From Streptomyces sp. Ag109_O5-1 (lineage in GTDB: Bacteria > Actinomycetota > Actinomycetes > Streptomycetales > Streptomycetaceae): a stretch of DNA of 64,000 nucleotides. A program made the position numbers and the translations under genes. The notes beneath the pieces are model-generated. The model searched no databases. It saw only the letters and a program-made list of their open reading frames with translations, and was not told the DNA's origin. Below, piece after piece: positions 30,393 to 40,219 of the stretch. The stretch covers positions 2,418,001 to 2,482,000 of the forward strand of contig NZ_RKQF01000001.1 in assembly GCF_003814875.1 (NCBI RefSeq). The letters are read 5' to 3'. The number at the start of each line of letters is the position of its first letter. Positions within the stretch are counted from its first letter, which is position 1.

Positions 30393-31366
30393 CGGTCAAC
30401 CTCCTGGTGCTTGTGCTGGCTGTGGTCGCGGGTCAGCAGGTACCAGCCCGCGCGGTCGAAGCCGGTGACGCGTGCTCCGTCGTTGAGAAGTCCGCCGAGC
30501 ACCTCACGCACGGCCAGCCGCCAGTCCTTGGCCGTCCGCCGGTCGCTGACGCGAAGGGCTTCGATGTCGCGCGGGACGGCCACGAGGAGGGTTCCGGCGT
30601 CCTGCCGTCCAGGCACCGGGCGGCCGTCCTCGGAAGTGTCGAGGGCGACGAGCGCGCCGGCGGCGCGTGCGGCGGCCACGTCGAAGAGTGCTCCGTGACC
30701 GGCTGATGCCGTGATGACCTTCGGCTCCTGCAGGTGCCACCGGATGAGCAGCCGGTCGCTCTCGTCGCCACCATTGATCGCGTCGTTCATCCCGCCGTAG
30801 AAGTCAGGCAGGTACTCGGCCGGTGAGGCGGCAAGCTTGGCGAGGTTGAAGTGGGCGTTGCGGCGGATCAGCGGGTCGAAGGTCCACTGGATGGTGGACG
30901 CTCCGTGCAGCAGTGCCCAGGCACGCTGGTGCAGTTTGAGGGCGAAGCCGACGTTGCGGCCGCGCATGCGGTCGGAGACTCCGGCGATGTGGCTGTAGAG
31001 CAAGCCGTCGGGGGGCGCGCCGAAGAACGCGACGCTGGCGCCGACCAGTTCTTGTCCGTCGTAGGCCCCGACCACGTAATTGCCCGACTTCGACAACGCG
31101 CGCAGCAGCTCCGTCGTCATCAGCGGGTTGGTCGGGTCCGGCCGCCAGATGGTGTCGTAGAGCCGGGACACGGCTTCCAGCTCGTCGTGGCCCGCGAGTT
31201 CGCGAACGGTCACGCCGGCTGCACATACGGCGGAGTCGGCGCGCAGCGCGGCCTCGGCCTGCCCGGCCACGGCGTCAGGTGCTTCCTGAAGATGGGTCAT
31301 GGCTCCATGTTTTCGGCCAAGGCCGCGCGAGTCATGGTCGTGCGGCACGAGAGGACCACTGCTCAT
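30389..31366 (-). CDS. GNAT-family acyltransferase, likely D-amino acid N-succinyltransferase
   Basis: 325 residues, a long GNAT protein of the COG3375 kind. Features include YVVGAYDGQELVGASVAFFG, the acyl-CoA-binding turn SDRMRGRNVGFALKLHQR and WTFDPLIRRNAHFNLAKL. This family is repeatedly found beside N-succinylamino acid racemases, and in Geobacillus a member was shown to succinylate D-amino acids. The start at 31366 overlaps the M20 stop (ATGA), giving translational coupling; an internal ATG at 31300 (MTHLQEAP) is a plausible alternative because the first 22 residues look unstructured. The acyl donor is inferred from context. Confidence 0.85.
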   Translation of the reverse strand: MSSGPLVPHDHDSRGLGRKHGAMTHLQEAPDAVAGQAEAALRADSAVCAAGVTVRELAGHDELEAVSRLYDTIWRPDPTNPLMTTELLRALSKSGNYVVGAYDGQELVGASVAFFGAPPDGLLYSHIAGVSDRMRGRNVGFALKLHQRAWALLHGASTIQWTFDPLIRRNAHFNLAKLAASPAEYLPDFYGGMNDAINGGDESDRLLIRWHLQEPKVITASAGHGALFDVAAARAAGALVALDTSEDGRPVPGRQDAGTLLVAVPRDIEALRVSDRRTAKDWRLAVREVLGGLLNDGARVTGFDRAGWYLLTRDHSQHKHQEVDR

Positions 31367-32526
31367 TCGTGAGCTCGTACGGGGAGGTCGGGCGCGGGTG
31401 TCGTGACCAGCAGGTCGGCCAGGAGCGCGGTGAGCAGCGCCGTGCGGCCGGGCAGTTCGTCGACCAGTACGTGCTCGTCGTCGGCGTGGGCGCCGCCTCC
31501 TACCGCGCCCAGGCCGTCCAGGGTGGGTGTTCCGACGCCTGCGGTGAAATTCCCGTCCGAGGCGCCGCCCACGGCGGCGCTCGTCAGGGCCTTGAGACCC
31601 AGCCGGTCGGCGAGCCGGGCGGCGCGGACGAACAGGTCCGCCGATGCCCCGGCCTCCAGAGGCGGGCGGTTGGGCCCGCCGGTGATCTCCAGGTCGGCAC
31701 CGGGCAGGATTGGCTGCAGCGCCCGGATCAGGGTGTCGAGTCGCGTCTGCTCGTGCTCCGATCGCACGCGCACGTCGACATCGAACCGGCCGTACGCGGG
31801 CACGGTGTTGGCCGTGGTTCCGGCCGACAAGGCGGTCGGCACGACCGTTGTCCCACGCGTCGGGTCGGTCAACGCGTTTACCGCGAGGACCTGGTGGGCG
31901 AGTTCGGTACCGGCGTTCACACCGCGCTCAGGTTCCAGCCCGGCGTGCGCGGCATGCCCCCGCACGTGGACCTCGTACCGTGAGACGCCTTTGCGCTCGG
32001 TCTTCAGCGCCCCGCCGTCGGCCGACGCCTCCAGGACCAGTGCAGCGGCGCAGCCGGACGCCTCGGTCTCGATCAGCTCCCGCGAGGTGGGGGAGCCCAC
32101 CTCCTCGTCTCCCGTGACGAGCAGGGTCACGCCGCCAGGGTCGGGCAGGGCGGCTATGGCGTGCATCGCCATGACGAGACCGGCCTTCATGTCGAAGCAA
32201 CCAGGACCGCGTAGGACACCGCCGCTGACGTTGAAGGGGTGGGTGCTGAGGGAGCCGAGCGGCCACACCGTGTCGTGATGGCCGAGCAGCAGTACGCGCG
32301 TCGGGCCGGGGCCGAACCGCCAGCGCAGGTGCGTGACGCCGTCGAGAACGATCCGCTCAGGGGCGGCGCCGAGCCGGGCCGCGCCCAGTTCGGCCACACA
32401 GTCGGCGCTGCGGGCAACGGCGCCGAGGTCGCTCGACGGGGACTCGCAGGCCACGAGCCGTTTGATGTCGGCAAGGATGCCGGGCAGCGCCGCCCAGGCC
32501 CGTGCGGCCGGTACCGAGTGATCCAT
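31363..32526 (-). CDS. M20-family metallohydrolase (CPG2/ArgE-like)
   Basis: 387 residues with the metal-site motifs of M20 peptidases: GHHDTVWP, GPGCFDMKAG, TGDEEVGS with the catalytic Glu pair, LEASADG and a late GGGAHADDEH histidine. A lid domain lies between. Such enzymes remove acyl groups from amino acids or split dipeptides. Next to the racemase and GNAT it is best explained as the L-stereospecific N-succinylamino acid deacylase that makes the D-to-L conversion irreversible. A plain carboxypeptidase G2-type role is the alternative. The ATG is one base after the S9 peptidase stop. Confidence 0.9.
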   Translation of the reverse strand: MDHSVPAARAWAALPGILADIKRLVACESPSSDLGAVARSADCVAELGAARLGAAPERIVLDGVTHLRWRFGPGPTRVLLLGHHDTVWPLGSLSTHPFNVSGGVLRGPGCFDMKAGLVMAMHAIAALPDPGGVTLLVTGDEEVGSPTSRELIETEASGCAAALVLEASADGGALKTERKGVSRYEVHVRGHAAHAGLEPERGVNAGTELAHQVLAVNALTDPTRGTTVVPTALSAGTTANTVPAYGRFDVDVRVRSEHEQTRLDTLIRALQPILPGADLEITGGPNRPPLEAGASADLFVRAARLADRLGLKALTSAAVGGASDGNFTAGVGTPTLDGLGAVGGGAHADDEHVLVDELPGRTALLTALLADLLVTTPAPDLPVRAHE

Positions 32527-32527
32527 C

Positions 32528-34504
32528 TCAGTGCTCCTCGACGGTATGCACGTGCTGGCTCATCCAGTCGACGATGCGCCGGTTGAAGTCCAGCCGGTGT
32601 GAGGGGCGGCCATCCACGATGAACGTGTGTGACGCGTTCGGATACAGGACGAGCCGGCTGGGCACACCCCGTTCACGCAGGGCCGTGAACCACTGCTGCG
32701 CCTGCCCGACGGGGCAGCACAGGTCGGCCGTACCGTGCAGGATCAGCGTGGGCGTGTGCACCTGGCCGACCCGCGCCAGCGGCGACATGGCGGCGAGCCC
32801 GTCGCCGCTCGACCATGGTGGGCCACCGAACTCGTGGACGGCGAGGTGGTGCCCTTCGTCGGAGCTGCCGGCCATGCTGACCGGGTCGGTGACGGGACCA
32901 CCCGCGACCGCCGCCGCGAACCGACTGTCCCGGCTGGTCAGATAGCAGGTCATGTAGCCGCCGTAGCTGTAACCGGCGACGGCCAGCCGGCGCGGGTCGG
33001 CCACGCCCTCGGTGACCAGGTCGTCGAGCGGTTCGAGGAAGTCGGCCGCATCGGCCTTCCCCCACGCGCCGACCACCGCGGTGTAGAACCGCTCACCGTA
33101 GCCGTCACTGCCGCGCGGGTTGAGCAACAGCACCGTCCAGCCGCGCGCGACGAGTTCCTGGTGGTAGAGGTGAACCTCGTCGGCGGCGGCGTTCCATGCA
33201 TTGTGCGGTCCACCATGGATGTCCAGCAGCAGGGGCTGGGGGCCGCTCGCGCCAGGGTCCCGGATTAGCCAGCCCGCCACCCGGGTGCCGTCGGAGACGG
33301 TGAACTCCCGCTCGACGCGTGGGTACGGGGTCACCTCCGCCAGGGGCGCGCCGTGGCCGGTACGAACCCGAACGGGGCCGCCCGCCAGGTCCACGGTGAC
33401 GATCTCGCCGTACGACGTCTGTGTGGTGAGGGCCACCGCAGCCATGCCAGCGGCTGCGGACAGCCCGAAGACGACGTCCCCCGTGCCGCCCAGTACACGG
33501 CGTAGACATCCGCCGGTGACATCCACGGCGTACAGGTGGGTGCAGCCGCGGTCGCGGGCGCAGAACAGTACGGTGCGGCCGTCGTCGGTCAACTGTGGTG
33601 CCGCGCCCGGGTATCCGGTGCCTCCTGGCATGACGTTGCGGTCCAGCGGCGCCGCGAGGTCGATCGGTGCGCCACCATCGAGCGGCACCCGCAGCAGCCT
33701 GGCATGCCCGCCCGGGCCGCCAGGCGTGCCGACCGTCAGCAACTGTCTGCCGTCGGCGGTCCAGGTCACCGGGCCGGCGCAGAGGTCGGCCGGGCCGACC
33801 TGGCGAATGCTCGCCTGCTCGTCGTCGGCGTCAACGACGTGGAGCGGCACGTGCAGGGTGAGGTCGGCGTCGGGATGGGTCGCGGCAGCGAAGGCGAGGC
33901 GGGTGCCGTCGGGCGACCAGGCGGGGACGCCGGCGTGCCAGTCGCCTCCGGTAGCCCGTCGGCATTGCCGGTCCGTGAGGTCGAGGACGTGGATGTGGCT
34001 GCGTACGGAGCGGAGGAACCCACTGCCGTCGGCCTGATAGTCGAGCCGGCTGGCCACGAAGGGCGCCGCTGCCCGCTGGCGCCGGGCGGCGTCGTCCTCG
34101 CCCTCGGCCGCGGCGAGGTCCACGCTCGCGGTGAACGCGATGCGCGCGCCGTCGGGACTCCACACCGGGGCCCCGGCCCCGAGCGGCAGCCGGGTGAGCT
34201 GCTCGGGTTCGCCGCCGTCGGCCAGCAGCAGCCACAACTGCGGCGCTCCAGCCTCGTCGGCGGGCGTGCGCAAGAACGCCAGCCGGGTGCCGTCCGGCGA
34301 CCATGCAGGCGAGGAGTCCTGGTGGCCCGTGGTGAGCCGCTGTGGCGCTCCTCCGTCGCGGACCCGCCACAGGACGCGGTCGGTACGGTCCGCGTCCATG
34401 TCCAGCGTCCGCAGGACGTAGACCAGTTCGCCGTGGGCTGACAGGGCCGGTTGCTCGGGGACGGCCAGGCTGTGCAGGTCGTCGATTCGGGGCCGGCGGA
34501 TCAC
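32528..34504 (-). CDS. S9-family prolyl oligopeptidase / acylaminoacyl peptidase
   Basis: 658 residues. The N-terminal half is a beta-propeller with repeated SPDGTRLAF/WSPDG blades; the C-terminal half is an alpha/beta hydrolase. The catalytic triad is readable: S513 in GYSYGG, D594 in GTADLCCP, H626 in NASHTF. No signal peptide is present, so it cuts small peptides in the cytoplasm, probably those brought in by the transporter encoded just upstream. The GTG start overlaps the DppF-type stop by four bases (GTGA). Confidence 0.93.
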   Translation of the reverse strand: MIRRPRIDDLHSLAVPEQPALSAHGELVYVLRTLDMDADRTDRVLWRVRDGGAPQRLTTGHQDSSPAWSPDGTRLAFLRTPADEAGAPQLWLLLADGGEPEQLTRLPLGAGAPVWSPDGARIAFTASVDLAAAEGEDDAARRQRAAAPFVASRLDYQADGSGFLRSVRSHIHVLDLTDRQCRRATGGDWHAGVPAWSPDGTRLAFAAATHPDADLTLHVPLHVVDADDEQASIRQVGPADLCAGPVTWTADGRQLLTVGTPGGPGGHARLLRVPLDGGAPIDLAAPLDRNVMPGGTGYPGAAPQLTDDGRTVLFCARDRGCTHLYAVDVTGGCLRRVLGGTGDVVFGLSAAAGMAAVALTTQTSYGEIVTVDLAGGPVRVRTGHGAPLAEVTPYPRVEREFTVSDGTRVAGWLIRDPGASGPQPLLLDIHGGPHNAWNAAADEVHLYHQELVARGWTVLLLNPRGSDGYGERFYTAVVGAWGKADAADFLEPLDDLVTEGVADPRRLAVAGYSYGGYMTCYLTSRDSRFAAAVAGGPVTDPVSMAGSSDEGHHLAVHEFGGPPWSSGDGLAAMSPLARVGQVHTPTLILHGTADLCCPVGQAQQWFTALRERGVPSRLVLYPNASHTFIVDGRPSHRLDFNRRIVDWMSQHVHTVEEH

Positions 34505-35529
34505 GGTGCGGTGTCTCCTTGCTCATGGGTGCGCAGGGATGCCCCGGCGGGCGTGGGCAGAGCCACGGGTTCGCCGGGAAAGTGGCAGGCGGCGTGGTGC
34601 GGTCGTTGGCGACCGGGGTCGGTGGTGCGGCACACGTCGCGACCGGTCAGGATCAGCGGGCCGACGGGGCAGCGCGGGTGGTAGCGGCACCCGGTGGGCG
34701 GATGGTGCGGGTCGGCGGGTTCAGCGTCGTGTGCCGCGCGCACCGTCGGCTCATCTTCCTCGTCGGCGAGGGTGTGCCGGGCGTCGGGTACGGCAGCAAG
34801 CAGGTCGCGGGTGTAGGGGTGCTGCGGGTCGGCGAGCACCTGTTCGGTCGGGCCGTGCTCGACGATCCGGCCCAGGTACATCACTGCGATGCTGCTCGCC
34901 ACGTACCGCACAGCGGCGAGGTTGTGCGAAATGAACAGCATCGACGTGCCCAGATCGCGTTGCAGGTCGCGTACCAGGTTGAGGACCGTGCCCTGGACGG
35001 ACACGTCCAGGGCCGAGGTGATCTCGTCGGCGACGATCACCTCGGGCCCGGCGGCCAGCGCGCGGGCGATGGCAACACGCTGACGCTGGCCTCCGGAGAG
35101 CTGCGCCGGGTAAATCGCCGCACGGTCTGGGGCGAGCCCGACGCGTTCGAGGAGCGCGGAGACCTCCTGGCGTCGGTCGATCCGCCTCGTCCCACCCGCC
35201 CGCCGACGGGGCATCGTCTCGGCGACGGACGCGCCGATCGTCATCCGCGGGTCCAGTGACGCGTACGGGTCCTGGAACACCATCTGCACCGGCCGAGTTC
35301 CGCCGGTCCGCTGCCGCAGGGGTTTGCCGCCGAGCAGGATCCGCCCGCCGTGGAGGGGAAGGAGGCCGACCGCCGCGCGGGCCAGGGTCGACTTGCCGGA
35401 CCCTGACTCGCCGACCAGCCCGACGATTTCGCCAGCGGGAACGGTCAGATGCACGCCGTCCACGGCGGTGAAGCCGCTCCGGCGGTTGCCGTAGCGCACG
35501 GTGACGTCCTCGAAGCGTAGTTCGGTCAT
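34501..35529 (-). CDS. Peptide ABC transporter ATPase, DppF/OppF type
   Basis: 342 residues from ATG 35529; the frame is open about 65 residues further upstream, but that part is antisense to nothing recognisable and overlaps the upstream gene. Motifs: GLVGESGSGKST (Walker A), FQDPYASLDP (Q-loop), LSGGQRQRVAIARAL (signature), VIVADEITSALD (Walker B) and ISHNLA (H-loop). The C-terminal oligopeptide/dipeptide transporter domain has the TGCRYHPRCP cysteine motif. It powers peptide uptake together with the fused ATPase half of the preceding gene. The start overlaps that gene's stop (ATGA). Confidence 0.93.
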   Translation of the reverse strand: MTELRFEDVTVRYGNRRSGFTAVDGVHLTVPAGEIVGLVGESGSGKSTLARAAVGLLPLHGGRILLGGKPLRQRTGGTRPVQMVFQDPYASLDPRMTIGASVAETMPRRRAGGTRRIDRRQEVSALLERVGLAPDRAAIYPAQLSGGQRQRVAIARALAAGPEVIVADEITSALDVSVQGTVLNLVRDLQRDLGTSMLFISHNLAAVRYVASSIAVMYLGRIVEHGPTEQVLADPQHPYTRDLLAAVPDARHTLADEEDEPTVRAAHDAEPADPHHPPTGCRYHPRCPVGPLILTGRDVCRTTDPGRQRPHHAACHFPGEPVALPTPAGASLRTHEQGDTAP

Positions 35530-37565
35530 GGCCGCTCTCCGGTCGGAGCCGCCGGTGCGTCGGCGGCGCTGTGGGTTCTCGCGTCGGTCTTGTGAGCGGA
35601 TGGCGGAGTCACGTCCGCCCGGGAATCGAAGTCGGATCCACGGCGGGGTTCCGCGTCCGCCTGCCAGCAGGCCACCCTTCTGCCGTCGGCATCCGTCTCG
35701 AGGGGCGGTTCGTGCCGGTGACATCGGTCATCGGCCAGGGAACACCGTGGAGCGAAGGCGCACCCCACCGGCAGTTCCGACGGGTCCGGCAGCCGCCCGG
35801 GGATGACCGGCAGCGGACGGTGCGGGTCGCTGCGCATGTCGGGCACAGCCGCCACCAGCGCGCGGGTGTACGGGTGCCGTGCCTTGGTGGCCAGCTCGCT
35901 GGCGGGGAGTTCCTCGACGATCCGGCCGGCGTACATGACCAGGACCCGGTCGCAGACCTGGCCGACGACCGTGACGTCGTGGCTGATCAGCAGGGTGGCG
36001 ACGGCGGCGGACCGCCGAACCGAGTCGATCAGTCGCAGGACCTGGCGCTGTACCGTGACATCGAGCGCGGTGGTGGGCTCGTCGGCCACGATGAGGGCCG
36101 GGGAGCCCATCATCCCCATCCCGATCATGGCGCGTTGCCGCATACCGCCCGAGAACTCGTGCGGGTACTGGTACGCCCGGCGCTCGGCGGCCGGGATGCG
36201 CACCGCGCGCAGCCGGTCCACCGCGCGGGCGGCAGCGTCGCGCCGGTTCAGCCCGCCGTGCCGCCGGGACACCTCGGCAAGCTGGGAGCCGACGCGCAGA
36301 GCGGGGTTGAAGGAGGTCATCGGGTCCTGGAACACCATCGCGAACGACGAGCCGAGCAGGCGCGCGTGGTCGCGGGGCGAACCGCTGAGCAGGTCGGTAC
36401 CCAGGAATGTCAGCCGATCCGCGTCGACCTGAAGGCGTTCGTCGAGGAGCCCGGCGACGGCCAGGACCGTCATCGACTTGCCCGACCCGGACTCCCCCAC
36501 GATGCCGACGGCCTCACCGCGAAGCAGCCGGAAGCCGACGCCTCGGACCGGCCGCACCGGACCGTCGGGACCGGTCACGGTAACGGTCAGGTCACGGACA
36601 TCGAGGACGACATCCGTGCTGGCCTCCGCCGAGGTGCGGGCCGTCGGCGCGGCGCCAGGGCGTGCCGCCCGGCCGCGGGATGGGGGCTGCCCGGTGCCGG
36701 TCAGCCCGATGCGTTTGGCCACCGCCTCGCCGAACAGGTTGAAGGCCAGCCCCGCGACGATGACGGCGACGCCGGGGGCCAAGGCGGCCGCCGGGTGGAC
36801 GTAGATGCCGTCCAAGCCTTCCCCCAGCAGTCGGCCCCAGTCGTACGACGCGCCCTGCACGCCCAGCCCGAGGAAGGACAGCGCGGCGAACGACAACAGC
36901 GCCGAACCGGCACCGATCGTGGCGTTCACCACGAGCGGCTCGGCGATGTTCGGCAGCACATGCCGCGTCAGCAGCCGGATCCGGCCCACCCCCGCGATGC
37001 GGGCGGCGGCGACATAGTCGCGGGCGACGACTCCGGCGACGAGAGTCTGCGTCAGCCTGGCGAATCCGGGAGCGGTGGCGCATCCGATCGCCAGCACGGC
37101 GCCGGTGGTGCCCACTCCGAAGATCACCGCGAAGAACAGGGCCAGCAGCAGCCCGGGGAAGGCGACCGCGATGTCGACGACGGCTGCGATCAGCCGGGCC
37201 GCACGCCGTCCGACGACCACAGCCGCGGTCCCCAGCAGCAGCCCCGCAACGACCGCGACAAGCATGGCCAGCAGCGCGAGTCCCACGGAGAGGCGGGTGG
37301 CGACGAGGACGCGGAGGAACAGGTCGCGGCCGAGGTTGTCGGTGCCCGCCCAGTGCGCGGACGATGCGCCTTTCAGCAGGTCACCGGTGTTGATCGTCGC
37401 TGCCTGGTCATGCCACAGGGGCGGAGCGATCACCGCGAGCACGAGGACGGCCCCGAGCAGCAGTCCGGCAGCAGCTCCGACCGGTGTGCGCAGCACCGCG
37501 AGCCAGCCGCCTCCACGGCGGGGGGCCGGACGCGTGCGGGCGGGGGCAGGTGTGTTCATGGCCAT
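35526..37565 (-). CDS. Fused peptide ABC transporter permease-ATPase (DppC-DppD)
   Basis: 679 residues joining two usually separate subunits. Residues about 25-290 are a DppC-type permease with six hydrophobic segments and the AARIAGVGRIRLLTRHVLPN coupling loop. A Pro/Ala/Arg linker follows. Residues about 320-640 are a DppD-type ATPase: GIVGESGSGKSM, FQDPMTSFNP, FSGGMRQRAMIGMG, LIVADEPTTALD, ISHD, and the C-terminal VGCAFAPRC motif. The fusion fixes one permease to one ATPase in the membrane complex. The start lies 3 bp after the DppB-type stop. MNTPAP at 37559 is an alternative start. Confidence 0.93.
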   Translation of the reverse strand: MAMNTPAPARTRPAPRRGGGWLAVLRTPVGAAAGLLLGAVLVLAVIAPPLWHDQAATINTGDLLKGASSAHWAGTDNLGRDLFLRVLVATRLSVGLALLAMLVAVVAGLLLGTAAVVVGRRAARLIAAVVDIAVAFPGLLLALFFAVIFGVGTTGAVLAIGCATAPGFARLTQTLVAGVVARDYVAAARIAGVGRIRLLTRHVLPNIAEPLVVNATIGAGSALLSFAALSFLGLGVQGASYDWGRLLGEGLDGIYVHPAAALAPGVAVIVAGLAFNLFGEAVAKRIGLTGTGQPPSRGRAARPGAAPTARTSAEASTDVVLDVRDLTVTVTGPDGPVRPVRGVGFRLLRGEAVGIVGESGSGKSMTVLAVAGLLDERLQVDADRLTFLGTDLLSGSPRDHARLLGSSFAMVFQDPMTSFNPALRVGSQLAEVSRRHGGLNRRDAAARAVDRLRAVRIPAAERRAYQYPHEFSGGMRQRAMIGMGMMGSPALIVADEPTTALDVTVQRQVLRLIDSVRRSAAVATLLISHDVTVVGQVCDRVLVMYAGRIVEELPASELATKARHPYTRALVAAVPDMRSDPHRPLPVIPGRLPDPSELPVGCAFAPRCSLADDRCHRHEPPLETDADGRRVACWQADAEPRRGSDFDSRADVTPPSAHKTDARTHSAADAPAAPTGERP

Positions 37566-37568
37566 TGC

Positions 37569-38567
37569 TCAGTACTCCCGGATCGTCGTCGAATGCGGGT
37601 CGAGCAGGGCCACCGCCACGTCGACCATCACGTTCACCAGCAGCACTCCGACGCCGTACACCAGGACGATGCCCTGCACCAGCGGATAGTCCTTGGCCAG
37701 AATGGAGTGAACGATGGTGTCGCCCAGTCCCTGCCAGGCGAAGACGTTCTCCACGAGCACGGTGCCTGCGATCATCGCGCTCAGGAGCAGTCCGCCGACG
37801 GTGATCGTTGCCGTCAGCGCGTTCGGCAGCGCGTGCCGCAGGTAGAGGACGGCCGCGGGCAGCCGCTTGGCCCGGGCGGTACGCATGTAGTCGGCCTCGA
37901 TCACCGTCACCATCTGCACGCGCAGGAGCCGGGCCAGGACCGCTGCCGGGCCGATTGCGAGCGACAGCACAGGCAGCACGTACGAGGCGGGTCCCGTGTG
38001 CCCGGCCACCGGCAGCCACCCCAGGCTCACCCCGAACACGTAGACAAGGAGCACGCCGAGCAGGAAGTCGGGGATGGTGCCGAGCGCCACACTGGTCCCG
38101 GTGAAGCCCAGCTCGATGCGCCGGGCCCGGCCGCCGCGCGTGAGCACGCCCATGAGGACACCTGTCGGCACGGCTATGACCACCGCGACGGCGAACGCCG
38201 TCAGCGCGAGTTGCAGTGTGGCGGGCAGCCGGTCGCCGATCACCTGCGAGGTGGGCAGGTTGAAGGTCATCGAGGTGCCCAGGTCGCCGCTGAGGACGTC
38301 TCGGAGGTAGTGGACGTACTGCACGGGCAGCGGGTCGTCGAGGCCGAGGTCGGCGCGGCGCGCGGCCACCAGGGAGGCGGCCGCGGTTGGGCCGAGCGCG
38401 GCGCGGACCGGGTCACCGGGTATGAGGTGGATCATGAGGAACGCCGCCGTGACCAGCGCCCAGAGCGACAGGACGAGCCGGCCCGCCCGGCGCGCCGCGA
38501 AGCGTATCCAGGTGTTTCCGGTCAGTCGGGTCAAGGTGCGTGATGGTGCCTGGCTCAAGGTGGTCAC
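37569..38567 (-). CDS. Peptide ABC transporter permease, DppB type
   Basis: 332 residues from GTG 38567, chosen because GAGG lies about 6 bp upstream and the first membrane segment (RLVLSLWALVTAAFLMIHLIPGDP) follows directly; the open frame further upstream is an antisense shadow of the binding-protein gene. It has the family motif after TM1 (HLIPGDPVRAALG) and the EAA-like loop YMRTARAKRLPAAVLYLRHALPNAL. It pairs with the fused DppC half to form the import channel. It sits 65 bp after the binding-protein gene. Confidence 0.92.
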   Translation of the reverse strand: MTTLSQAPSRTLTRLTGNTWIRFAARRAGRLVLSLWALVTAAFLMIHLIPGDPVRAALGPTAAASLVAARRADLGLDDPLPVQYVHYLRDVLSGDLGTSMTFNLPTSQVIGDRLPATLQLALTAFAVAVVIAVPTGVLMGVLTRGGRARRIELGFTGTSVALGTIPDFLLGVLLVYVFGVSLGWLPVAGHTGPASYVLPVLSLAIGPAAVLARLLRVQMVTVIEADYMRTARAKRLPAAVLYLRHALPNALTATITVGGLLLSAMIAGTVLVENVFAWQGLGDTIVHSILAKDYPLVQGIVLVYGVGVLLVNVMVDVAVALLDPHSTTIREY

Positions 38568-38632
38568 GGCCGTCCTCGTCTCTCCGGTCGGCGGGCCGGT
38601 GTCTGCTGCGGGGGCTGCCGGATGCGCCGTCG

Positions 38633-40219
38633 TCAACGGGCGAGCATCCGGATACTGGTGGGGATGAGACTGCCGGCGTACTCGAACTTCGCGCCGCTGC
38701 CGAACATCCGGGTGGCCTGGTTGGCGAACGGGACCACGTCGGCGTCCTTGGCCAGCGCGCTCTCGGCCGCCAGCCACTTCGGGCAGCCCTTCGTACCGAC
38801 GGAGTCCGTGGCCTGGGTAATCCCGGCGGAGTAGTCCGCGTTGTCGATATGCGCGAAGTTGGTGCCGGCCGGCGGCACGGGACCCGACAGGAACGGGGCC
38901 ATCTGGTCGGGCGAGCCCGTGTTGAGGGCCTCCCAGATGATGTCCCAGTCGCCGGTGGTGAAGAGCGTCTGTCCTATGCGGGTTTCGTCCTGGGGCCTGC
39001 TGGTGATCTGCACCCCCAGCTTCTGCCAGGTCTGCACGGCGAGTTCGGCTGCTGCCGTCCCTCCGGCGCCCAGCGAGGTGTTGTGGACGAAGGTGAGAGA
39101 GAGCTTGTGGCCGTCCTTCTCCCGCACTCCTCCGGAAGCGCGCTTCCAGCCCGCGTCGTCGAGTACCCGCTCGGCCGCATCCAGGTCGTGGGCCGGCAGC
39201 GCCTTGGTCAGGGAGTCCCCCGGGCAGACGGGAGGTTCGGTGACGGTGAACGTGGTGGGCGCGGTGCCCTTGCCCGCCGTGAGCACCTGGCGCAACTGTG
39301 CCAGGTCGAGTGCCTGGGTCAGCGCACGCCGCACGGAGGCGTCCGCCGCCGGGCGGCTCTTGGCCTGGTTGAACCACATCTCCCCCGTGACCAGGGGTGA
39401 GGAGGTGGAGAAGAGGTGTTGGCCTTCCAGACGGGAGGTGTCCGCACCAGTGACGGTGGCGGCGTTCAGAGCGCCGGACATCAGAAGGTTCGCGGCCGTC
39501 GTCTGATCGGAGACGACCTTGACGACAATGGTGTCCGGCAGTCCCTTTGTAGCGGTGCCGATGCCGTTCGGCCCCCACGTGTAGCCGCGCCGCTTCCGAT
39601 ACGTGTACTCATTTCCGGCCACAGACCTGGTGAGCTGGTACGGTCCGGTGCCGAGCGTCTTGTGCACCAGCGCCGACCGGTTCTGCATGCCCTTCGCGCA
39701 CACCATCGGCAGACCCGCCAGACCGTAGGTGACGAACGGAGCAGGACCGGCCAGGGTCAGCGTCACCGTGCCGGCAGAGGTGTCGGCCGTGGCGTGGGCG
39801 CCCGCCGGGAGGAGTACGCCGAGCAGCGGGCTCTTGTTCTTGGGATCGGCCACGTAGTTGATGTTGGCCGCGACGTCGGCGGCTGTGAACGCCGATCCGT
39901 CGGAACAGGTGACCCCCTGGTGCAGGCTCATGACGACCTTCTTGCCCGTCGTCTTCCAACTGGTCGCCAGTCCCGAGACGATCTTGCCGTCGGCGTCCGC
40001 GTTGAGCAGGTGATCGTAGGCGAACTGCCCGATCTGGATCGCCGCGTCCGACGGCGACGCCTGCGGATCGAGACTACCGGGGTCCGCGTTCACGGCGAAC
40101 GTGAACGTCCCGCCGTCGACAACCTTCCCGGCTCCGGAGCCGCTGCCGGTACCGGCAGCACACCCAGTGATCATCATTGCGCCGACACCCGCCCAGGCTG
40201 CTGCTGCGCTGAGTCTCAT
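38633..40219 (-). CDS. Peptide-binding lipoprotein, SBP family 5
   Basis: 528 residues from ATG 40219 with GGGAAGG just upstream. A signal peptide with lipobox ITGC (Cys20) anchors it to the outer face of the membrane. The mature part is an extracellular solute-binding protein family 5 (DppA/OppA/NikA): DPGSLDPQ near the N-terminus, LHQGVTCSDGSAFTAADV, and LGTGPYQLTRSVAGNEYTYRKR. It delivers peptides to the permease genes behind it. It is the first gene of the nine-gene operon. Confidence 0.93.
   Translation of the reverse strand: MRLSAAAAWAGVGAMMITGCAAGTGSGSGAGKVVDGGTFTFAVNADPGSLDPQASPSDAAIQIGQFAYDHLLNADADGKIVSGLATSWKTTGKKVVMSLHQGVTCSDGSAFTAADVAANINYVADPKNKSPLLGVLLPAGAHATADTSAGTVTLTLAGPAPFVTYGLAGLPMVCAKGMQNRSALVHKTLGTGPYQLTRSVAGNEYTYRKRRGYTWGPNGIGTATKGLPDTIVVKVVSDQTTAANLLMSGALNAATVTGADTSRLEGQHLFSTSSPLVTGEMWFNQAKSRPAADASVRRALTQALDLAQLRQVLTAGKGTAPTTFTVTEPPVCPGDSLTKALPAHDLDAAERVLDDAGWKRASGGVREKDGHKLSLTFVHNTSLGAGGTAAAELAVQTWQKLGVQITSRPQDETRIGQTLFTTGDWDIIWEALNTGSPDQMAPFLSGPVPPAGTNFAHIDNADYSAGITQATDSVGTKGCPKWLAAESALAKDADVVPFANQATRMFGSGAKFEYAGSLIPTSIRMLAR

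Noticed and set aside
35571-38543. 990-codon plus-strand frame over the ABC transporter genes
   Set aside because: Antisense shadow of the permease and ATPase genes, rich in His, Gln and Arg, with no domain.
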